From Oryzias latipes (Eukaryota > Chordata > Actinopteri > Beloniformes > Adrianichthyidae), in the NCBI RefSeq assembly GCF_002234675.1, contig NC_019869.2, forward strand, positions 11,270,015-11,334,014: DNA of 64,000 nt, read 5' to 3'. Shown here in pieces: positions 57,224-64,000 of the stretch (within the stretch, counting starts at the first letter, position 1; every line of letters starts with the position of its first letter). The position numbers were made by a program, and so were the translations under genes. The notes beneath the pieces are model-generated. The model made no database searches, was not told the DNA's origin, and worked only from the letters and a program-made list of their open reading frames with translations.

Positions 57224-59251
57224 CTACAGATGCGTCAGTTTGGGCGCTTCCTGGATTCTTCCCTGAGAGTAGTGCGGCGTCAGGTCTGTGTAAGTCGGTG
57301 TGGGATCACACACTCCGTGATGCTGACTGTTACCCATTGTGATTGCTCCATTGTACTCCATGTTTGCGGACGGTGGATGTGAGAGATGGGTGAGACCGAA
57401 AACAGACGCCCCTGAGCTGGGCATCGAATCGATGTAACCTCCGCCAACATAAACGGGGCTGCCTTGCATGTGCGTCCCATAGCTGCCACTGCCTTGGAGA
57501 GGATGTGCGTCATACTCGGGCGTGGCCGAATCTGTCCCGGGGTATCTCTTCTGAGAGGGTGGGCAGTTGTTCAGGGAGTTGTTCAAAGGCGGTGGATATG
57601 ACGTTGGCATGGCGTACGCATTTTGGTGAGGTTTACTGTAAGAAGTTGGCGACTGGGACTCGTATGGTACACTGTTTACAAGAGAATGCATAGAGTTGAG
57701 GTATCCGCCTCCACCACCGCCTCCACCAGAAGCCGGGCCCACCGGACTTCGTGGGGACTGTCCACCCGGAGAAGACATCATTCCGACACCTTTCTGATCC
57801 TTTTTGTATTTCATCCTGCGGTTCTGAAACCAGATTTTGATCTGTCTCTCTGTGAGGTTGAGCAAATTGGCCATCTCCACCCTGCGGGGTCTGCAGAGGT
57901 ACCGGTTGAAGTGGAACTCCTTCTCAAGCTCCACGAGCTGAGCGCTGGTGTAAGCTGTCCGGGCCCTCTTTGATGCTGCCGACCCCGGAGGACTCTTGTC
58001 TCCGGGGCAACTCTCCACTGTTGGGGAGAAGGAGAGGAGGGTGTCACTCATTAATTCATTGCAGGGGTACAGAGACAGCAATGAGAGTGAGAGCTGAATC
58101 ATGTGACAACAACTGATAACCAAACTTCACTCTATAGGATGGCGATAAACAGTCCCCGAGATAAATATGCCCATAATACCATATTTGTTTAAAAATCATC
58201 AACTCACACTCCTCCTCATTTTCTCTTTCAACATGACATCCACACATTTCTTCGTTTTGAAAAATCTCCTTCCAACACAGAGGTTATCACCAGGGCTCCA
58301 TAAAACATTTAACAGCACTGCGCCTGTGCGCGCTCAAACGCCAGAAGTGTAACTGAAGAATACCAGATCGATATCTGATAAAGAACCAAGTGACCATAGG
58401 TTTCCTGCTTAAACATTTTGACCTTTCTCCTGCCCCGCACGCGCACAGTAGCACGCGCATTTTACCCACACATGACGTAGTGAAACAGCTCTACGTGCCC
58501 CCACTGATAAGCTTTAAAGGCTGGAGGCTGCTCTGCAGAATAGCAAAGTCGGTGTACTTACCACTGTGGCAGAGAGCCAACACTTAATAAATCTAACTTC
58601 ATGTCTCCCAACCCTGAAGAAGGAATGCATGCATGACATAACCTGAATGACGGCGTACAGATGAAAGATATTAACACGTGGGTTAGAAGGATTGTCCATA
58701 ACATCTTCAAGAGTAATCATTTGCTTTATGCAAAACACTTTTCAGAAAATTATCTCCAGGTAAATAACAGAAAATATAATGTAAAAGTAAGCGCTCTTTT
58801 CTTTTCTCTTTCTCTTTATTTATTTGTTTATTTATTTATTTATTGCTTTAAGAAATGCTTAGATCAATAGATTTACAGAATAAATTATCTGCCTCACAAT
58901 GTAAATGTCAAAAGTAATAGTTTACATAAGCAAATCTTTCTTTATTTTATTCAGACAGATACTTTCCCAGTTACCATTGCAGCATTTGGATCAAGTCTTG
59001 AGAAACTGAGTCACCAAATGCGTTCTTCCATAAACGCTAATCTAGTTCAACTTTGAGTGTTGAGAAACTGTCTTATTGTTTTGCATACATTTGCCTTAAA
59101 ATTAATACTCAAATGTATGCAATCAATGTAAAAGTATGTGTGTATCTGTGCGTAAAATGTGTCTGTTCGGCGTCCAGAATCCGTTCTATGAATTAAAGGT
59201 CTTTGGATGACGGGCAAAACTTTACATTTTAGACACTGGCGGGCAATGCCC

Positions 59252-59282
<31 letters not shown>

Positions 59283-60557
59283 ACACACGCACAGCACCAC
59301 CCTCACCAAACACGCGCACACGAACACTTCTCCTCAAAGGAACTAAATCATATGGTTCTGTTTACGCAACGTACTTCAACATTAACGTGTTTCCGTCAAA
59401 AACCATCAAATCCACAGAAGGTCATGGGAAACCTTGTAAGGTTTTTGGTAAAGTTTAAGTTTCCCCCCACCCATCCTTTCTCGTCCACACACGCACGCGC
59501 AGAGACACACAGACTGACTCAGAGAGAGTTTTCTTCTGATCAAAAGCAGCAAGGCAAACTGAAACAACTGTTGTGTGTGTGTGTGTTTGCTGTCTCTCTG
59601 GGAACATTATGTGATCAGTAGAGATGCATGTTTACAGTAGGGACAGGTCAACTTCAGGGCATGGGGACAACACATGGGGGGAGGAATTCCTGTAAAACCG
59701 AATTCCTACCGTTTGTATACTGTAACCTTCTTTTGAATGTTACAAGTTAAATGTGAGGTGTTTTTTTCCTCTGCAACATTTAAATGCAACGTTGCAATAG
59801 TAGGGCTCACACTGGGTGAATGTCACTAACTCAAATGTGGATCTCCTACAATTGGATGAACTTCCTGAACTTTGGAGCAAAGAGGTGTTTGACACCATAA
59901 AAATGTCTGAGTGAAATGAACACCAGCACAGACAAATTAATATTGTGACCTTCCTTGAGGCTTTTTGTTTCTTTTTTTTTTATTTTGTGGTCTGCCCCCC
60001 TTCCTCATTGCTTCTTACCTACCCAGCCACCCCCATTCACCCCCTCAGCACTGACTGCAACCATCAAGTCGTAAAATGTCAGCAGCAGCAGCAGTAGTAC
60101 CTGAACTGGAGCTGCTGGCGGGTTTCTGCTTGGTGTTCTGACGGCACTCCTTCATCCATGGGAAGATCTGTTTGCTGCGCGCGCCTGACGTCGGTGAGGC
60201 GTTCTTGGCACCGGGCTGGCTGGACCCGTTGCTTGCGTTTTGGCTGATAGCACCGGGAGACTGTGAGGAAGGGGGTGGGCCCGACACCGGTACCTGATTG
60301 TTTTCGGGAATCACCTTGGACTGCGCAGCTTGAATGGATGTGGTCCTGTCGCAGCCCTCCGCCATCTCCCCCGGCTTTTGAAGAGCTACAGAGCCGCCGG
60401 GAGTCTGCAGGGAGCAGGCGGGTCGATGGTACTCACTTTCCACATGAGAGGCCCGGGGATATTGAACCTGATTGGCATCATAACTGAAGCCATTTGCGCT
60501 TTGATATGGGTAGCCACTGTAAATTGCAGAGCTGTCGTAGTAGGTTGCCTTTTGCAT
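57224..60557 (-). CDS. hoxa3a: Homeobox protein Hox-A3a
   Basis: Nuclear transcription factor of paralogue group 3, active in posterior hindbrain, third/fourth arches and their glandular derivatives in vertebrates. Exon 1 is 60101-60557 and exon 2 is 57224-58017 (AGTTCAG|gtacta ... ccaacag|TGGAGAG, phase 1), giving 416 aa against 443 in human HOXA3. It starts [20 protein letters not shown]; the frame extends upstream without an ATG. Hexapeptide IFPWMKE is at about 131-137 and the homeodomain at about 168-227 ([36 protein letters not shown]). A Gly/Pro/Ser-rich linker follows, then the conserved tail [12 protein letters not shown]. No frameshift is seen. The intron of 2.08 kb is the longest of the three genes. 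Confidence 0.95.
58018..60100 (-). other. hoxa3a intron, 2083 bp
   Basis: GT-AG ends. It carries (TTTA)n at about 58816-58845 and a C20 run followed by (CA)n at 59249-59288. The 16-mer at 59689-59704 resembles part of miR-10 and is judged fortuitous. TTTTGACCTTTCTCC near 58418 holds one nuclear-receptor half-site. No exon or ORF of note is present. Confidence 0.8.
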
Positions 60558-60700
60558 CTCGCCGTTTCCCAATATTTATTTCAGAAACTGACAGGGTCTT
60601 GACACCCTTGTAGAATAACATTGGCACCCCGTGGTCACGTGACGCCTCTCCTCCAATGGCTTCCCTGGGTGAACCTGGGGTTACAAGAAGCACTGTGAGG
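60558..60700 (-). promoter_or_regulatory. hoxa3a promoter-proximal region
   Basis: The ten-base palindrome GTCACGTGAC (60634-60643), an optimal USF/TFE-type E-box, lies 77 bp above the ATG. CCAAT follows at 60652-60656. An E-box next to a CCAAT box recalls the USF plus NF-Y promoter of mammalian HOXB4 (established for that gene). No clear TATA box is visible. Confidence 0.45.
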
Positions 60701-62559
60701 AGGAGAAATGGTGGCGATCCATCTTACTTTTCAATACAGACCTGACACTGGAGACTATGGAGGCAAGATAGGGCCAACAATTCTGCAAACTATTACCGTT
60801 TACCTTATGGCTTACACGGGGCCCAAGAACAGACTGCAACCTCACATTACCATCTGTACCCAACAGCATAAAAAAACTTTTTTTAAAGCACTCAAATCAT
60901 TTGAAAAATAATAATAAAAAAAAGCTAACGAATGTATTTTAAACATCTGAACCGAAAAAGGAATTACAGTCCACCCTTGTGCTGAGCATACTGAGGGCAA
61001 AAAACTGCAATGGAAATAGCTTGTTAGCGGGTTACCACACAGGAAAATAATATTTCTGTTACAATGTTATTCTACCAACAGGGCTGTCAACAGTATATCT
61101 AATTTCCTCTGCTGCAGGTGAATGCATTCTGTGTGGCCCACAAACGTTTAAACACTAGGTTGTGTTTTGCTTCCAAAAATAAAAAAATAAAATGTTCTTT
61201 AGTGATAGTTTTACAGCCGCAAAGCAGAAAGTCTCACCCTTCCTTCGATGGGTTTTTACTGTCTTTCATTGCTGAAAGGTTTAAAACAAGACAAGAGGAG
61301 GAAAAAAAGAGAAGAAATTACCAAAGAAAACCAGAAAAACCAGACGGGTGTTTTCGCATTCTCATGACCATGGAGTGAACTTTGTCTTTCAGGCCAAATT
61401 TCAACGCTTGCCGACGGTCTCGGTGATGATTGACTGCCAATGGGCCGGGTTTGTAACGAGCGGCGAGACGCGGAATCAGGGCGAACACATAAACCAAATG
61501 CGTTAAGGTAATCACTTTGTTTAAAAACCCTAAATTTTTTGTTCATTTTTCGGTAATTATAATGTTACTCTTGACATTATAATAATAATAATGATAGTAA
61601 TAATAAAATAATAATAATAATAATAGTTTATGTAATTCGTGTTTTTATAATAGTAAGATCTAAATAAAAGCAAAAGTATCCATTTATTAAACTTTTACAA
61701 TGTACTCAAACGCAACTCACAGCAGCTAAGAGTTAAGTGTTAAAATAAATCTCCAGAATTTAAACTCAGTGATGAGTGATTAATCTTCTTTTAAACAAAT
61801 ATTAATTATTCTATGAATTTGTTACAACTCCACATTTGTTACAACAAAGTACCAGCAAACAGTAAACTAACATAGTAACAGTATTTTTTTTTTCAAGCCA
61901 CAAAAACTAATGTGCGCTTCTTTCGTATAGCAAGAAGTAAATCAGTCTGGACTGAACGTCCAGTTTTTCCTCAAATTTCCCTCAAATCCCTCAAATTAGT
62001 TAACGTTCGGAGGCGGTTCGATCGCTATTTCTGCGCCCATGACGACCAAGAAAAGGATCCCAGAAAGCTTTGGATCTTCCATCTCCTGGCGATTCCTCAC
62101 GACAGTCATAAATGGCAGAGAAAGAAAGACAAAGGATAGACTGGAGCTGTGAGCGCAGCCCTCTCTGCTACTCGCGAAAGAAGCCTGACTGACCGACTGT
62201 GTGTGTGTGAACTCTTCCTGAACCGAGATCTAAGTCATACGGTGATAAATCACTGCGCGACACACAAACTCCACCATTTACAACTGAGGGAGCCTATTTC
62301 TGGCCTGCTTACCTTATCCTCTCACGATGAATGCAAAGCACCGTGCAATACTTTCTCATTCAGCGACGAAATCGATCAAAGGCGTAATCCAGAGAAAAGT
62401 TTAAAGGCAGGGCTCTCTGGGTGGAGGAACAGTAGTAGACCTCTCCGTGTTTGCCATACCAGACATTAGCAGCCACAACAACAGAAAAAAAGAAAGAAAA
62501 AAAGGAAAGAGCCAAGAGAAGCCCTTTTCCTGGTTTCCTTTTCCTTACTCGACGTGGAT
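60701..62559. other. hoxa3a upstream intergenic region
   Basis: No gene is seen. The part 61405-61490 is a GC-richer block with TGATTGACTG (61427-61436), a PBX-type core near CCAATGG. (AAT)n-like sequence occupies 61578-61625. The rest is AT-rich. Confidence 0.4.
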
Positions 62560-62860
62560 GGGTAAAGCGAGATTACGAAAGCAGGCGTGAGCAGTCGGGT
62601 CAGCGAGATAAGATTTATCTGGCCTGAAGACTGAATGTATCGTCATGCTATGGAGCAGTGGACAGTGCTTCATAGCAATATTAACGTCAGCCAAGGCGAT
62701 GCTTGACTATGAGATCCTTCACCAGTACCATGCAGACACCAGTGAACTGCCCAGAACCAGAGCGTCACCATAGACAAGAAAAATTATGCAAATGAAGTCG
62801 CGCCTTGGAAAGCCAGTACAAATCAAGCGGTTGCCTCTCCTCCTCCCCCAACCAAATGAG
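62560..62860. promoter_or_regulatory. Candidate hoxa3a hindbrain enhancer block
   Basis: About 2.1 kb above the hoxa3a start is a compact, complex block. It has AGATAA-GAT-TTATCT (62606-62620, paired GATA-type sites), GGCTGACGTTA on the minus strand (62682-62692, a MafB/Kreisler half-site of the C-MARE type) and an octamer ATGCAAAT (62786-62793). In mouse a Kreisler/MafB-dependent r5/r6 enhancer lies 5' of Hoxa3. Identification here is by motif and position only. Confidence 0.35.
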
Positions 62861-64000
62861 GTAGTGCATTTAGAAGAAAAAAATTGAAATAGTATATTCT
62901 TACAAATTCTTCACCCCTATGTTGGAAATGTTGTTATTTATTCTTAATCTCAGATAGGAATTGTAGCACCAGGTTTGGAATTCTGACAAGGAAAAAAGGA
63001 TCTGGGCATGCTGCATTTCCATTTCTATAGGACATAAAGGGCTTCTATTAACGGTTTAATCATTAACCTACTTTTTTTTCTTTTGAAGAATTGACTGTTT
63101 TAGCACATACGCAGAATTCACCCGCATTTCTGCGCCTGATATAGCTCTGACGCACAGGAGCGATTGGATAAGAAACGTCTGCAGATCAAAGCGGCGTTCG
63201 GGAAAATCCCACCAGGAGCAGCGTGTAATAAATGGGCTGAAGTCCTCTCACCAAAAGGGGAAAAGCGGAGGACACGCAGCGTGCAAGAGTGGAAGAGGAG
63301 AGCCGGCAGCATGCGGGGGATCCCTCTGCATGGTAATGTCTTATGCAGCCAGAAAGACAAAAAAACTGAAATAGATTTATGGCTCATTTATCCTCCCTGG
63401 GCTGTAAACACGGCCACAGGCCCGAGCGTCCCTGCTGCTCCGGCTACAGGAGAAAAATGTAATGACACAATCAGAAAACACTCGGGCGGCGTGCATGGGA
63501 GGTTGAGTGGGAGAAAAATTCTAGAGAATTCTTTTTTTTGTTGTTTTTTTTTTAGCAAACTTTGCTTTTTTATATAAAGAAAACTCCTCACTTTGTTTAA
63601 TTATTTGCTCCTTTGTTCCAGATTGAAGTGCTGACGCGCTCCTCTTTCTAATTTGCCCCTGAGGAGAAGGTTAAAAGTCAGAGAGCTTCTGTTCATTCAC
63701 CGCCGTGCGTAAAAAATAGGCTCAGGACGACAGAAAAAAAAGGAAAAATAAAATCCTAAATATTTATGGAGGGAGCAATACGTTTGAAACCGTTCACGCA
63801 GCACTCACAAGCTGACAGTTTTCATAGACAGTGGGCTTCTGAAACGAGTGAGGCACCGCTCCAAGAGCTGCGATTCCTCTCGTCACTTTTATAGTGACAA
63901 ATTACACCACAAAGACAAGTGGAGGAGAAGGAATTATTGCTCTCGGGCTGCTCATATTCCTGCAAACGGAAATGTAGCTACATGTCATAGGCTGTTTCTC
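62861..64000. other. hoxa3a-hoxa4a intergenic region; window ends before hoxa4a
   Basis: No homeobox exon is present to the right edge. The part 63370-63520 is a complex GC-richer block starting GATTTATGGCTCATTTATCC, with Hox/Cdx-type TTTATGG at 63376-63382; it is a candidate conserved element. A T-rich run lies at 63530-63553. Confidence 0.4.

Noticed and set aside
59689..59704. CCTGTAAAACCGAATT in the hoxa3a intron, 15 of 16 bases like the middle of miR-10b
   Set aside because: The seed differs at two positions, no complementary star arm follows, the local fold is only a GGAATTC/GAATTCC pairing, and mir-10 genes lie near Hox4-Hox5 of other clusters.
60558..60572. 5-codon N-terminal extension of hoxa3a
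   Set aside because: The upstream codon is TTG. The ATG at 60555-60557 gives the conserved [10 protein letters not shown] start.
62861..64000. Possible hoxa4a exon at the right edge
   Set aside because: No homeodomain or hexapeptide coding sequence was found on either strand in this interval.

Overview
The window looks like vertebrate nuclear DNA, specifically the 3' end of a teleost HoxAa cluster and its 3' flank. Three two-exon homeobox genes lie on the minus strand in the order hoxa1a (46333-47708), hoxa2a (51689-53320) and hoxa3a (57224-60557). The paralogue calls rest on full-length protein resemblance: the FDWMKVKRN motif and homeodomain of HOXA1, the [17 protein letters not shown] start and [10 protein letters not shown] end of HOXA2, and the [13 protein letters not shown] start and [11 protein letters not shown] end of HOXA3. 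An a1-a2-a3 run means the 'a' copy, because teleost HoxAb clusters generally lack hoxa3 and usually hoxa1. A retained hoxa2a points to a percomorph. The dispersed repeats look medaka/cichlid-like to me, but the species is not proven.

Layout. 1-40.5 kb is a gene-poor, AT-rich flank full of short transposon relics: a piggyBac-like MITE, a Tc1/mariner derivative, a Tigger-like element with a nested SINE, Harbinger relics, tRNA-headed SINEs, a LINE 3' end and a 252-bp AGAT microsatellite. No convincing multi-exon protein gene is visible there. Inside it is an unusual island at 24.67-24.98 kb: a TATA box, a 55-codon ORF with a good start context, and a cluster of nuclear-receptor half-sites including a DR5. 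From about 40.5 kb recognisable transposons stop. A perfect-half-site DR5 at 41975-41991 sits 4.3 kb 3' of hoxa1a, in the position of the mammalian Hoxa1 3' retinoic-acid enhancer. A 90-bp stretch with exact splice signals on the plus strand (44889-44978) may be an exon of an unannotated transcript. From 46.3 to 64 kb the sequence is Hox genes and intergenic DNA rich in Hox/PBX, Meis/Prep, E-box, Krox20-like and MafB-like motifs. hoxa4a would be expected beyond the right edge.

The three proteins are sequence-specific nuclear transcription factors that pattern hindbrain segments and neural crest or pharyngeal arches in collinear order. Retinoic acid acting from the 3' side, and Hox-PBX-Meis cross-regulation at hoxa2a, are the regulatory logic the motifs suggest. 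All motif calls were made by eye.
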